DNA of 64,000 bases from Nematostella vectensis (GCF_932526225.1 NC_064039.1:14712139-14776138); one strand, 5' to 3'; shown: positions 42,736-55,385, counted from the first letter of the stretch. Notes: generated by a model from the sequence alone, not told the origin. Program-made: numbers and translations.

Positions 42736-45700
42736 CATGCGCGGATCATTTAAGTGAGGATGATGAAAGGGGTGGACCATGGCGCGCGAGGATGATGAAG
42801 AGGAGTGAACCATAGCGCGCGAGGATAATGAGAGGGGTGAACCAAGGCGCGCGAGGATGATGATAGGGGTGGACCATGGCGCGCGAGGATAATGAGAGGG
42901 GTGAACCATGGCGCGCGAGGATGATGAGAGGGGTGAACCATGGCGCGCGAGGATGGTGAGAGGGGTGGACCATGGCCGGCGAGGATAATGAGAGGGGTGG
43001 ACCATGGCGCGCGAGGGTGATGAGGGGTGGACCATGGCGCGCGAGGTTGATGAGGGGTAGACCATAAGGCGCGAGGATGATGATAGGGGTGGACCATGGC
43101 GCGCAAGGATGATGAGGGGTGGACCATGGCGCGCAAGGATGATGACGAGGGTGGACCATGCCGCGCGAGGGTTATGAGGGGTGGACCATGAAGGGCGAGG
43201 ATGGTGAAAGGGGTGGACCATGGCGCGCGAGGATGGTGACGAGGGTGGACCATGGCGCGCGAGGGTTATGAGGGGTGGACCATGGCGGGCGAGGATGGTG
43301 AGAAAGGTGGACCATGGCGCGCGAGGATGGTGAGAGGGGTGGACAATGGCCGGCGAGGATGATGAGAGGGGTAGACCATGGCGCGCGAGGATGATGAAGA
43401 GGAGTGAACCATAGCGCGCGAGGATAATGAGAGGGGTGAACCATGGCGCGCGAGGATGATGATAGGGGTGGACCATGGCGCGCGAGGATAATGAGAGGGG
43501 TGAACCATGGCGCGCGAGGATGATGAGAGGGGTGAACCATGGCGCGCGAGGATGGTGAGAGGGGTGGACCATGGCCGGCGAGGATAATGAGAGGGGTGGA
43601 CCATGGCGCGCGAGGGTGATGAGGGGTGGACCATGGCGCGCGAGGTTGATGAGGGGTAGACCATGGGGCGCGAGGATGATGATAGGGGTGGACCATGGCG
43701 CGCAAGGATGATGAGGGGTGGACCATGGCGCGCAAGGATGATGACGAGGGTGGACCATGCCGCGCGAGGGTTATGAGGGGTGGACCATGAAGGGCGAGGA
43801 TGGTGAAAGGGGTGGACCATGGCGCGCGAGGATGGTGACGAGGGTGGACCATGGCGCGCGAGGGTTATGAGGGGTGGACCATGGCGGGCGAGGATGGTGA
43901 GAAAGGTGGACCATGGCGCGCGAGGATGGTGATAGGGGTGGACCATGGCGCGCGAGGATAATGAGAGGGGTGAACCATGGCGCGCGAGGATGATGAGAGG
44001 GGTGAACCATGGCGCGCGAGGATGGTGAGAGGGGTGGACCATGGCCGGCGAGGATAATGAGAGGGGTGGACCATGGCGCGCGAGGGTGATGAGGGGTGGA
44101 CCATGGCGCGCGAGGTTGATGAGGGGTAGACCATGGGGCGCGAGGATGATGATAGGGGTGGACCATGGCGCGCAAGGATGATGAGGGGTGGACCATGGCG
44201 CGCAAGGATGATGACGAGGGTGGACCATGCCGCGCGAGGGTTATGAGGGGTGGACCATGAAGGGCGAGGATGGTGAAAGGGGTGGACCATGGCGCGCGAG
44301 GATGGTGACGAGGGTGGACCATGGCGCGCGAGGGTTATGAGGGGTGGACCATGGCGGGCGAGGATGGTGAGAAAGGTGGACCATGGCGCGCGAGGATGGT
44401 GAGAGGGGTGGACCATGGCCGGCGAGGATGATGAGAGGGGTGGACAATGGCCGGCGAGGATGATAAGGGGTGGACCATGAGGCGCGAGGAAGAGAGGGGT
44501 GGTCCATGGCACGCTAGGATGATGATAGGGGTGGACCATTGCACGCAAGGATGATGATAGGGGTGGACCATGGCGCGCGAGGATGATGGGGGTGGACCAT
44601 GGCGCGAGAGGGTTATGAGGGGTGGACAATGGCGCGCGAGGATGATGAGGGGTGGACCATGGCGCGCGAGGATGATGAGGGGTGAGCCATGGCGCGCGAC
44701 GAGGATGAGAGGGGTGGACCATGGCCGGCGAGGATGATGAGAGGGGTGGACCATGGCCGGCGAGGATGATGAGAGGGGTGGACAATGGCCGGCGAGGATG
44801 ATAAGGGGTGGACCATGAGGCGCGAGGAAGAGAGGGGTGGTCCATGGCAGGCGAGGATGATGATAGGGGTGGACCATGGCGCCCGAGGATGATGATAGGG
44901 GTGGACCATGGCGCGCGAGGGTTATGAGGGGTGGACCATGGCGGGCGAGGATGGTGAGAAAGGTGGACCATGGCGCGCGAGGATGGTGAGAGGGGTGGAC
45001 CATGGCCGGCGAGGATGATGAGAGGGGTGGACAATGGCCGGCGAGGATGATAAGGGGTGGACCATGAGGCGCGAGGAAGAGAGGGGTGGTCCATGGCACG
45101 CTAGGATGATGATAGGGGTGGACCATTGCACGCAAGGATGATGATAGGGGTGGACCATGGCGCGCGAGGATGATGGGGGTGGACCATGGCGCGAGAGGGT
45201 TATGAGGGGTGGACAATGGCGCGCGAGGATGATGAGGGGTGGACCATGGCGCGCGAGGATGATGAGGGGTGAGCCATGGCGCGCGACGAGGATGAGAGGG
45301 GTGGACCATGGCCGGCGAGGATGATGAGAGGGGTGGACCATGGCCGGCGAGGATGATGAGAGGGGTGGACAATGGCCGGCGAGGATGATAAGGGGTGGAC
45401 CATGAGGCGCGAGGAAGAGAGGGGTGGTCCATGGCAGGCGAGGATGATGATAGGGGTGGACCATGGCGCCCGAGGATGATGATAGGGGTGGACCATGGCG
45501 CGCGAGGGTTATGAGGGGTGGACCATGGCGGGCGAGGATGGTGAGAAAGGTGGACCATGGCGCCCGAGGATGATGATAGGGGTGGACCATGGCCGGCGAG
45601 GATGATGAGAGGGGTAGACCAGGGCGCGTGAGGGTGATAAGGGGAGGACCATGGCGCGCGAGGATGAGAGGGGTGGACCATGGCACGCGAGGATGATGAT

Positions 45701-47760
45701 AGGGGTGGACCATTGCACGCAAGGATGATGATAGGGGTGGACCATGGCGCGCGAGGATGATGGGGGTGGACCATGGCGCGAGAGAGTTATGAGGGGTGGA
45801 CAATGGCGCGCGAGGATGATGAGGGGTGGACCATGGCGCGCGAGGGTGATGAGGGGTGGACCATGGCGCGCAAGGATGATGATGGGGGTGGACCATGGCG
45901 CGCGAGGATAATGAGAGGGGTGAACCATGGCGCGCGAGGATGGTGAGAGGGGTGAACCATGGCGCGCGAGGATGGTGAGAGGGGTGGACCATGGCCGGCG
46001 AGGATAATGAGAGGGGTGGACCATGGCGCGCGAGGGTGATGAAGGGTGGACCATGGCGCGCGAGGGTGATGAGGGATGGACCATGGGGCGCGAGGATGAT
46101 GATAGGGGTGGACCATGGCGCGCGAGGGTGATGAGGGGTGGACCATGGCACGCGAGGGTGATGAGGGCTGGACCATGGCGCGCAAGGATGATGAGGGGTG
46201 GACCATGGCGCACGAGGGTGATCAGGGGTGGACCATGGCGCGCGAGGGTAATGAGGGGTAGACAATGGCGCGCGAGGATGATGAGGGGTGGACCATGGCG
46301 CGCGAGGGTGATGAGGGGTGGACCATGGCGCGCGAGGGTGATGAGGGGTGGACCATGGCACGCGAGGATGATGATAGGGGTTGACCATGGCGCGCGAGGA
46401 TGATGATAGAGTTGGACCATGGCTCGCGAGGGTGATGAGGGGTGGACCATGGCGCGCGAGGATGATGAGGGGTGGACCATGGCGCGCGAGGATAATGAGG
46501 GCTGGACCATGGCGCGCGAGGGTGATGAGGGGTAGACCATGGCGCTCGAGGATGATGATAGAGTTGGACCATGGCGCGCGAGGGTGATGGGGGATGGACC
46601 ATGGCGCGCGAGGGTAGACCATGGCGCGCGAGGATGATGAGGGGTGGACCATGGCGCGCAAGGATAATGAGGGCTGGACCATGGCGCTCGAGGATGATGA
46701 TAGAGTTGGACCATGACACGCGAGGGTGATGGGGGGTGGACCATGGCACGCGAGGGTTATGAGGGGTGGACAATGGCGCGCGAGGATGATGAGGGGTGGA
46801 CCATGGCGCGCGAGGGGTGGACCATGGCGCTCGAGGATGCCTCTTGTGAAGCAGCACAAATCACATTGAGGTCCAAGTTTTTTATTGGATACATAAAATT
46901 ACCTATAAATGGACCATGGCGCGCGAGGATGAGAGGGGTGGACCATGGCACGCGAGGATGATGATAGGGGTGGACCATGGCGCGCAAGGATGATGATAGA
47001 GTTGGACCATGGCGCTCGAGGGTGATGAGGGGTGGACCATGGCGCGCAAGGATAATGAGGGGTGGACCATGGCGCGCGAGGGTGATGAGGAGTGGACCAT
47101 GGCGCGCAAGGATAATGAGGGGTGGACCATGGCGCGCGAGGATAATGAGGGCTGGACCATGGCGCGCGAGGGTTATGAGGGGTGGACAGTCGCGCGCGAG
47201 GATGATGAGGGGTGGACCATGGCGCGCAAGGATGATGACGAGGGTGGACCATGGCGCGCGAGGGTTATGAGGGGTGGACAATGGCGCGCGAGGATGATGA
47301 GGGGTGAACCATGGCGCTCGAGGGTGATGAGGGGTGGACCATGGCGCGCAAGGGTGATGAGGGGTGGACCATGGCGCGCGAGGGTGATGAGGGGTGGACC
47401 ATGGCACGCGAGGATGATGATAGGGGTTGACCATGGCGCGCGAGGATGATGATAGAGTTGGACCATGGCGCGCGAGGGTGATAAGGGGTGGAGCATGGCG
47501 CGCGAGGGTGGACCATGGCGCGCGAGGATGATGGGGGGTGGACCATGGCGCGCGAGGATAATGAGGGCTGGACCATGGCGCGCGAGGGTGATGAGGGGTG
47601 GACCATGGCGCGCGAGGATGATGATAGAGTTGGACCATGGCGCGCGAGGGTGATGGGGGATGGACCATGGCGCGCGAGGGTTATGAGGGGTGGACAATGG
47701 CGCGCGAGGGTGATGAGGGGTGGACCAAGGCGCGCGGGGGGTGGACCATGGCGCGCGAGG
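42736..47760. repeat. 5-kb minisatellite of 30/33-bp units with higher-order structure
   Basis: About 160 units of GGACCATGGCGCGCGAGG followed by ATGATGAGGGGT or a 3-bp-longer variant. Because units are 30 or 33 bp, long frames stay open on both strands (up to 645 codons), but they translate only to a Pro/His/Trp-rich or Arg/Gly/Trp-rich monotone and are not genes. Higher-order repeats are visible: a marker (CATGCCGCGCGAGGG) at 43161, 43760 and 44230 (spacing 599 and 470), and another (GCGCGAGGAAGAG) at 44482, 44820, 45070 and 45409, so blocks recur every ~588 bp. A non-repeat segment starting CCTCTTGTGAAGCAGCACAAA at 46850 is repeated at the right edge (47764). Confidence 0.95.
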
Positions 47761-48792
47761 ATGCCTCTTGTGAAGCAGCACAAATAACATTGAGGTACAA
47801 GTTTTTTATTGGATACATAAAATTACCTTGTTATACAAGATGTTATTTGTTCTTACACACATCCCTTGTTATATATAGTAATCGTCTATCATTTGTTTAT
47901 TATATACATTTTACCCTCCTGTGCAGAGCTTTCTGTGTCGCTCGTTTACTTTGCTCCACATCAACAAAGTGAAAGAACGACACAGAAAGCTCTGCTCAGG
48001 GTTTACAGAAATATCGATATAAAATACTTCTAAGAAAAACTTCTGTCAAGCCTTTCAAATAGGTTTGGTCACCGTTTTTCATCTTCCGTGATGAACCCTA
48101 TCATCCTATAATAAATACAAATACTAATAGGCAAGCAATAATATGTCGAATAAAAACAAACAAAAAGTATTGAAATAATCATCGAGCAACCTAACATTAA
48201 GCCGCTAATAAAAAAATCTCCCCGTCAGATTTAAAATGGTCGGTCTCTTAGAAATGTTTATTATCCAATTTCAAGTTTGAATATAGAAAAAGAACACATT
48301 ACTAGTAACATCACAATACCAAATAAAGTTTAAGCCTAAAAACACGATTATTTAAGACCTTTTCCACTTTTCCTTATGTTTAAAATACAGTGATTTTTTT
48401 TACCAGTTTACGCGGCGCTAGTGAACACGTTTAGAGTCCAATGAGGGCATGTACAGAATGTACAAATAGTTGGTCGTCTCCATTTGCATGATTTTATATT
48501 TGAAAGGCTTATTAAAAAAAAAAGACGTCTAAACTTTGCCTGAGTCATACGTGGTGTGTATGCAAACATAATCAAGTCCAAGTCACATTCTGGGTGCGAC
48601 TCACCCGAGTCGCAAGCAGGCCATGTGAGCAGACACCAGCAGGACAAATACAGGGAACGTGTACGCATATCCGGGTCACACGGAATGAACTAATCAGTGA
48701 CTCATAGCCGAGCCCAGCAGACGTACGTACGTCCGGCATGCATTTCATGCTTTAGAGTAAAAAATCTTCACATCAATATTGGTTCTTGGTCG
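47761..48792. other. 3' flank of the FKBP gene
   Basis: AT-rich, containing the right-edge copy of the minisatellite-embedded segment (47764-47828), a long hairpin (47923-47995) and, on the minus strand, AATAAA at 48257-48262, a candidate FKBP polyadenylation signal giving a ~530-bp 3' UTR. Confidence 0.5.
47923..47995. repeat. 73-nt imperfect hairpin (31-bp arms, 11-nt loop)
   Basis: The arms GCAGAGCTTTCTGTGTCG.. (47923-47953) and ..CGACACAGAAAGCTCTGC (47965-47995) pair with about three mismatches out of 31; weaker pairing (ACCCT/AGGGT) extends outward. Size and shape fit either a pre-miRNA-like stem or a tiny palindromic element. Confidence 0.8.
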
Positions 48793-51700
48793 TCAACACT
48801 TCACTGCTCCTTTTGCCTCGGCCATCACCTCGTCTTCGTCGCTGTCCGCCCCGTCAGGTGGTGCCCTTTTTGTGTCCCCGAAACCATCACCTTGTGCTTC
48901 TGATCCATCGTCGCCCATTTGTCTCTCAGCTTCGTCCACTGCTTGCTGGAAAACATCGGGCTTCTCGGCAGCCTCTGCCTCTTGATCCTTGTTCTCTTTG
49001 GCTTTCATCTCTGCTAGTCGCTCAAAAATGTTTGCTGATGGAGATAAACAAAATAAAGCAAGGTCAAATAAATAAGCGCCACTTGACCAGCAGAAAGAGA
49101 GAGAAACAGAGAGGGGGCAGGCAGGCTGATGTAAAAATGTCTCAAATAAGCTAATCTAAGTAAACAAATTTAATACTATATGAGCAACAACAAACAAAAC
49201 GTAAAATAAAATTCACAATGCCAATAAAATTTGAGTAGCTTTCGTCACATTGTTGATGAATATAGTGCGAAAGGTAATCAGGCAACACTAAAGAAGCCAA
49301 AATCTTGGATGTGTGCATTTCTCATGATATAAGTGTTTTGAATGTAGAGAAATCAGTCCAGAATAAAAGGAACCGACAGCATTGTCCTTCTTTAGTATCA
49401 GTCTACAGTGTACATATGGAATATTATGTTCTGTCGCTTACAGTATAATTTCTTCTCTTTCTGATGGTGGTCCTTAAGCCTTCCGTTCACTATCTTCAGC
49501 TGTTCCCGGGCCTCGCGGTTCTTGGGGTCTAGCTCTAGGACCTGAATGAAGTCTTCCTTAGATTTCTCATAATCCTTCAAGTTGAGCAGAGCCTGTTGTT
49601 TGAAACAAAAAAATAATAATAAAATAAAATAAATAAGTAATCTATCAAGCTTTGAAATTTAAACTTCGATATCTAAAAAAAGACCATTTTTCTCAATTTC
49701 CTATGCTTCTTGTATTTATTATTCGACTAGTTATCAATGTTTGTTTTTAATTGCATTTTACTTAGCGATCATAACATACCTTGCCTCGTCTAAACAGAGC
49801 TTTAATGTTTTCTTTGTCAATGTCAAGTGCCTAAAAAAGGTAAAAACAATGAATTAACCTAAATTCAATAAAATTTTGAGGAGTTTGCTCTGTTCAAAAC
49901 CTAATTATTTAAAAATTAAGTCATGTTCTGTGTCTTTCTTGAAATGAAACGGAGGAAAAATAATCGAGGGCACCCTCTTTTCCAATTAATAAAGAAACTA
50001 AAACAACTCAGTCCAAACAGAAGAACCACCAAATGATGGGTAACCGGCCCGTAGCCAGGAATTTGAGCGGGGGGCCCATTTAGCAGACCATTTTCTCTTA
50101 CACATAGGTATAGCTTGCCTTAGCTTGCAGTGGTACTCAATTTTCCTCCATTAGAGCGGACCTTCCAGTCCAGTGGGGTGGTTCTTCCGAACCCCCCCTG
50201 GCTACGGGCCTGAGTAAAGATACTTTTAATTTAAAGCCAGTGTTGTCAATTTTCTAACTGTCTTCTGCATGCACACTTCCATGTGCTGTCATTGTGCCCT
50301 GTTGTGAAGTTTTTAGTTTTTCTCTGTTTTCTGTAATTTGATGCTTTCATCACATTATGGAATACATCTGTATTTGTATTTTGTTTTAGGATTTATTGAG
50401 AAGACCTGAGATCTGTGGTCCACAGTTAAGCTATAAATTCTTTAGTAATTTGCATGGATCTTTGAGTGGCAATGCAAAAGACTGATCTATGCCCTATGTA
50501 TGTACACCCCAACCAAATTTTAAACAATAATACATTGATGAATTAAGATTTCACGCTCTTTAAATTAGAGATTGCATGAAAAAAACTTAAAGCCTGGTTT
50601 AGACAGTATGCAAACTGCATACTACCTGTCTAAGCACAGAATAACACACTACAACTTTCAAAGTCATGCATGGTAACAGAGTTGTAGGCTGATTTACACC
50701 CTAAGACTCAAGTTGTAGAGGCGTGTGGGCAAGTCGCATAGGACTACTAAATCATGCTGTCTAAATCGGCCTTAAAAAGGTTATTCATTACACACAGGAA
50801 GTCCACTTGGAAATAGTGACAGGAACTGTTTTGGGGCTGACCTTGTTACAGGCTTTTATGCATTTAAAGTTGTTTCCAAGCTTAAGATGACAGGCGGCAA
50901 TGTTAAGGTGGCCAGCACATTTGATGGGGTCAACTGCCTTTTCTTCTTCTTCATCAAAATACCCCTCAAGCACCCTGATGACCACAGCATACTGGCGACA
51001 AGCTATTTTATACTTGCCATCCTGGAGTATAAAACAGAGCACAGTGGATGATTTATTGACATGACAAAATGTGTTACTTCAGCAACCCTCAGGACATGCC
51101 AAGTGGCAAAAAAAAAAGAAACTAAAAAATATCAGATACCATACAATAAAAGCCTACACAAAAATGTCTAAATTACATTGGTTGCTTGCATGCACTCTTG
51201 CATTAAATTTCTGTCACTCAAAACAATAACCTGTTGCTTTTGTTATAATTCACAAAAGGGAGCATTAGTGAGCAATACATTTTGGATTGGGTAATATCAG
51301 CTGTGGCAGCTAAATATTAATAGAATAAGTTACCAATGGGACTTCAGGGTATCCTTGTACTCACCTTAAAGAATTTTGTGCCTTTATCTTTCACTTTCAA
51401 TGCTGTGGTTATTTTCTCATCATTGGACAATTCCCAAGCTTCTTTAAACTATTTACAAAAATAAATATGATATGGAGTATAATGAATACATTTTCTTTAG
51501 GCCTACCTAAGAACAAGCACCATTCCATGTACCATGAAAATGCGAATGGAGCAAATAAACCAAGTCAATTGTTTCATGTTCATTTGCATGCATTTGCATC
51601 TGGAGTGGTACATGAAAAGAATAGCATTTATAAAAGACCTTATAGATAATGATTCTGCGCGTGAACCAGCATGAGGTAGTGTAAGCAGAAGCTGAGAACC

Positions 51701-54642
51701 TACACACAATTGTCCACAATTGTGTGTAGGTTCTTATGTTTATATTTTTCTGGTTCCTATATCCAGTTTCTATACACAAGCAGAAGTAAAAGAAAAAGAA
51801 GAAAATGGATTTTTAAAAATTGCTTTTGCTTTGATTGCTTATATAATAGTGCAAACTTGCACTTAGCAATAACATTACATTCACAATAACATTGCATTGA
51901 ACCAGGAAAGTGCAAGGAGATGGAATGGCAACTGCATAAATAAAATGATTTCAAACATTCTTATATGTTCTTTTCACTTCGTTAATATGAGTTTTTGAAA
52001 TTGATTTCGGCTTTTATGCATTGCTCGTTGAATATGATATATTACACACAAAGAACAAAATAGGTAAATGGCAATATACCTTAAGCTTCTTAATCTAAAA
52101 ATCAGGGCTTGCTAGAGATAGTTTTCCCGGCAAAATGTGTACCAATGTTTGTAGTGCGAGTTTCCCTGCGATAGGCTTTGTTGTCACGCGGCCAGGTCCT
52201 ATAGACCACGAAAAACCTGTGTATTGCTCATTGAATTTCGATATTTTACACACAAATAACAAAATAGTTCTATAGCAATATACCTAAAGCTTCTATGTAC
52301 ATCTGAAAATTGGGGCTTGCTAGAGATAGTGCTCACAGCAAAATGTGTACCAATGCATGTAGTGAAAGGCACGAAACAAACATATCAAACTGCTATAGCC
52401 AATTAGAGTGCACCATTCACCTTTAATATATTCAGTTGTGATTCCATCTCCTTACACTTCCCTGACTGAAAACATTGCACTGCATAATGACTAAGCAGAA
52501 CCAGATATAAGAATTCTGCTTTTTTTAAAACAAAATAAGAAACAAAACACAGGAAATACCCACATACATTTTCAAAATGTTTCAGGTCAATGATGTAGGT
52601 AATTAAGGCGTTTGGTGGTAAACCTAGCTGGGGGTTTCCCTCAGGCCCTACTCCATATTTGCCAGGTTGGATGAATATTTTGGATTTTTCCTTGTTCGTC
52701 ATATTACCAATTGCTTCTTCAACTCCTTCTAACAACCCAGCTTCAGTGCCTATAAATTGGGAAAATAATAATACATCACACATATAGCTTGACTCCAAGA
52801 TGACTGGTTGGGTGCAGATACCAGCCCCCAACCCCTTCCCCCCCCTCCCATGCTGCAATATTTTGACATTGTTTAAGGGATCTTAATTTGTTTTTTCAAA
52901 ATTCCAAGAAAAACTGGAGCACCACGTATCCAAACCAACCCACCCACGTATTCAAGCTTTATTTAATGAACATAGCAGGCTTGCACAGCCTCTTTTAGAC
53001 CATTCACAAAAATGACAGCCACCCATTATTATGATGGAAACAAATATAACATACAGGACCTTTCCTCTTTGGTGTAACAATCATTGACAATGTTGCACTA
53101 AAATGTATACTTTCAAGTACTTATACAAAGGCTTCAATAAGTGTGAACCAAGATTAAAACATAAACACTAACCTTCACCAAATGTGAACTCCACTTCTCT
53201 TTCTTCAAACACTTTTCCATCATAACTCCCAGTTATATGTGCTGTTAAGAAGGATGGGAATGTTAGGATGCTAGATGGGGGGGGGGGGGGGTGAATTGCA
53301 ATAAATACTATATATGAAAGTTGATAGGTGTAGCATGCCTTGGCTACTTCACTAGAAAGTCCCAAAACATAAGTATGCTATGTATTGAAACTTGTCACCT
53401 GTAAACTAGCAGATTTGTTCATTTTCAGTGCAAATCTTACATATAAAATTATGTATTGAAGGCCAAAACCAAATCCATCAGAAGATGTAACTTTTGATCC
53501 ACGACAGTGTTGCATATAGGAACTCTCACTGCTTCTTTGCGGCTTTGTCTTTATCCTCACAACTCAAGAGGGGGAGGAATGATAAAGTGTGGTTATTTGG
53601 ACTTTGATTAAAGCTCACTTGCAGCTACAATAGAAGTGCACACTCAAAACTGTACCAACAAATACAGAGCAATTCACACATTTTGTCCACTTTCTACATA
53701 TTTACCATTGACAACAGCACCAGTATTGGGCCGGGCGTGGCCTTCACCTTTCTCCAGGATAACCTTGCTAACCTCGCCTTTATTGGTGACATTAATCCCC
53801 TTCCAATCCAGTAGTTCTACGATGAACTGAAGAGTAGTGTTGGGTGGAATCTTGCTACCACCTTGTTTGCCATATGCATACTCCGGTTTACATGTCAATA
53901 AAGCCTTTTCACCTTTCTTCATAGTAGCTACACCAATGTCCCACCCTTGAATGACTACACCTAAAAATGTTTGCAAACAAAGCATGACCATCAGACATAT
54001 AAAATGAAATTAGTGTTTAGGGGGATAGACTGCCACTTAGCACTGGCTACCTGGGAATTTTACAGGCTGGGTATAAGGTTGTGTGGCCAGAGGCTCCTCC
54101 CCCATAGCCAAGACCGGCATGTCAGTAAACAAGCTGGTGCCTCTGGTACCCAGGGTAATCGTTTCCTGACTAATCAGACTTAAGAATTCAGACAATATGA
54201 CTCGTTGAGACATATTTCTAGTTGACTGTTTGACAGCTTATAGAATGTGTGACAAGAGAGGGCTGGCGCTTGGGAGTGAGGCCACTGTTTGCCCTGTAAA
54301 AAACTATATGAATTGTTCAAGCTAAATATTTATAGCACAATATCTGAAACGCCTTCAAGGGAACAAAGAAATCTGCTTACTTTCTCCGAGCACAAATTCG
54401 AATGGCACGCCTCCAGTATTCGAGTCGAATTCTTCTCCATTCAAGAACTTCCCGACGTAACGAACGACAACAGTACATCCGACATTGGCCATTTCCGCGC
54501 CATGGCCCTCCGACAAGATCCTCTTTCGCACACCGCCATCTTTCTTGGGGGTTATATCTACGCCATATTCTTCTTCCTCGTCTATCACTCTGGTACTTGT
54601 TGCATCTGTATCTTCGTTTGATTCTAAAGGCTTGGATGCCAT
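48793..54642 (-). CDS. fkbp4: FKBP-type peptidyl-prolyl isomerase with TPR domain (FKBP4/5-like)
   Basis: Hsp90-associated immunophilin that isomerises Xaa-Pro bonds, cytosolic. Nine minus-strand exons: 54642-54381, 53960-53706, 53241-53173, 52749-52568, 51448-51365, 51021-50842, 49830-49780, 49592-49442, 49034-48793, all in phase, 491 aa (human FKBP4 is 459). The first FKBP domain (about 45-145) keeps the active-site set: VRYVG, EEFDSN, FEFVLG, VVIQGWD, EYAYG, LQFIVEL. A second FKBP-like domain (about 160-256) lacks most of these. Three TPR repeats span about 257-410 (NIAACHLKLGNN, ALFRRGKALLNLKDYEKS, VLELDPKNREAREQL), followed by KLYSNIFERLAEM and an acidic tail. The N-terminus has an acidic run (DEEEEYG). 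FKBP4 versus FKBP5 cannot be decided because the vertebrate genes split later. The start is the first ATG in frame with the domain. Confidence 0.92.
50046..50212. mobile_element. TIR element related to family B (GGCCCGTAGCCAGG ends)
   Basis: Starts GGCCCGTAGCCAGG and ends CCTGGCTACGGGCCTG, with 167 bp in all. Ends resemble family B (CCGTACCCAGG) but the interior differs. It lies in an FKBP intron. Confidence 0.7.
51695..51734. repeat. Perfect 18-bp-arm hairpin
   Basis: AGAACCTACACACAATTG and CAATTGTGTGTAGGTTCT are exact inverted copies separated by TCCA. In an FKBP intron. Confidence 0.9.
51891..52480. mobile_element. Possible element: inverted arms enclosing two direct repeats
   Basis: A ~45-bp arm at 51891-51935 (with AAGTGCAAGGAGATGGAAT) recurs inverted at 52432-52480 (AAGTGTAAGGAGATGGAAT on the minus strand). 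Between them two ~145-bp direct repeats (about 52018-52165 and 52222-52365) share GGGCTTGCTAGAGATAGT and CAAAATGTGTACCAATG. The whole lies between FKBP exons 4 and 5. Confidence 0.5.
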
Positions 54643-55268
54643 GATTACTAGATTAAAAAAGCGGATAAAAAGTTAGAAGTTTCTTGGAAGAGAAAACATG
54701 GAAGGCCTTGTCAAAAAAGACGGGTCCGCGATAACAACCGCTGCTCAGAATAGCACAGGTAACCCGAAGGATGAGGGGAATCCATCCTTTTGTCCCAGTT
54801 GCTCTTGCCCTCTTGATTTACACTGTTACACTCGTCGCTAAACGGATTTAGACCTTTTAAAAAACCTAATCCAAAACATTTTTCTTAAAAACGCTGATGA
54901 AGGTGTTCTTTAATGCTTTTTAGGTACTTTCCGCCAAAAAAGTTACCACAGCAGGAAAACGTGATTTCTCCTGACCACAGGCAACCCAAACTTTATTAAA
55001 AGTATTTAAAACAATGCATTAAACCCTTTCATTGAGTAATTTTCTCATAGAAAGCTTTTAAAAATTATTCACTACTTGCAGATTTCTATTAGCATCTCTT
55101 AGAGAGACGGATTCAAAAGTATGTTTGCATGTAGATAACTTTCTTTGGGTACCCTGTGTTATAAAACACATCCAACATCCAAAACACATCCAACATCCAA
55201 AACACATAAAACTCATCCAACACGCTCACCAAATGTTGTAATAGAAAACATAACTGACGAAATTCAAG
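54643..55268. promoter_or_regulatory. Divergent upstream interval of FKBP and a candidate plus-strand exon
   Basis: 626 bp between the FKBP ATG (minus) and the ATG at 55269 (plus). It likely contains the FKBP promoter. Short repeats of CATCCAACATCCAAAACA occur at 55169-55220. No TATA box is assigned. Confidence 0.35.
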
Positions 55269-55385
55269 ATGCATCTTCGCCAGTGGAAATGGTTTCTACG
55301 TAGGAGAAAAAAAGTTATCTTTCTCGTCTTTGTCGTATTTTTTATATTTTATTGGTTTCTATTCAAACACATGTATTATACTCTG
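55269..55385 (+). CDS. Candidate first exon of a type II membrane protein
   Basis: ATG followed by 39 codons and then a consensus donor GTAAGT. The peptide starts MHLRQWKWFLRRRKK, followed by about 22 hydrophobic residues (VIFLVFVVFFIFYWFLFKH). A short basic cytoplasmic tail followed by one membrane span is the layout of Golgi glycosyltransferases and sulfotransferases. No downstream exon was recognised in the window, so it may be spliced to exons beyond the repeats, or be chance. Confidence 0.35.

Noticed and set aside
42697-47790. Very long open frames (up to 645 codons) on the minus strand and others on the plus strand
   Set aside because: They run through a 30/33-bp minisatellite; unit lengths are multiples of three, so frames stay open by construction and the peptides are monotonous in several frames at once.
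54003-54182. TIR element between FKBP exons 1 and 2 (CTGGCTACCTGGG / CCCAGGGTAA)
   Set aside because: The candidate ends match too briefly and without family members in the window.
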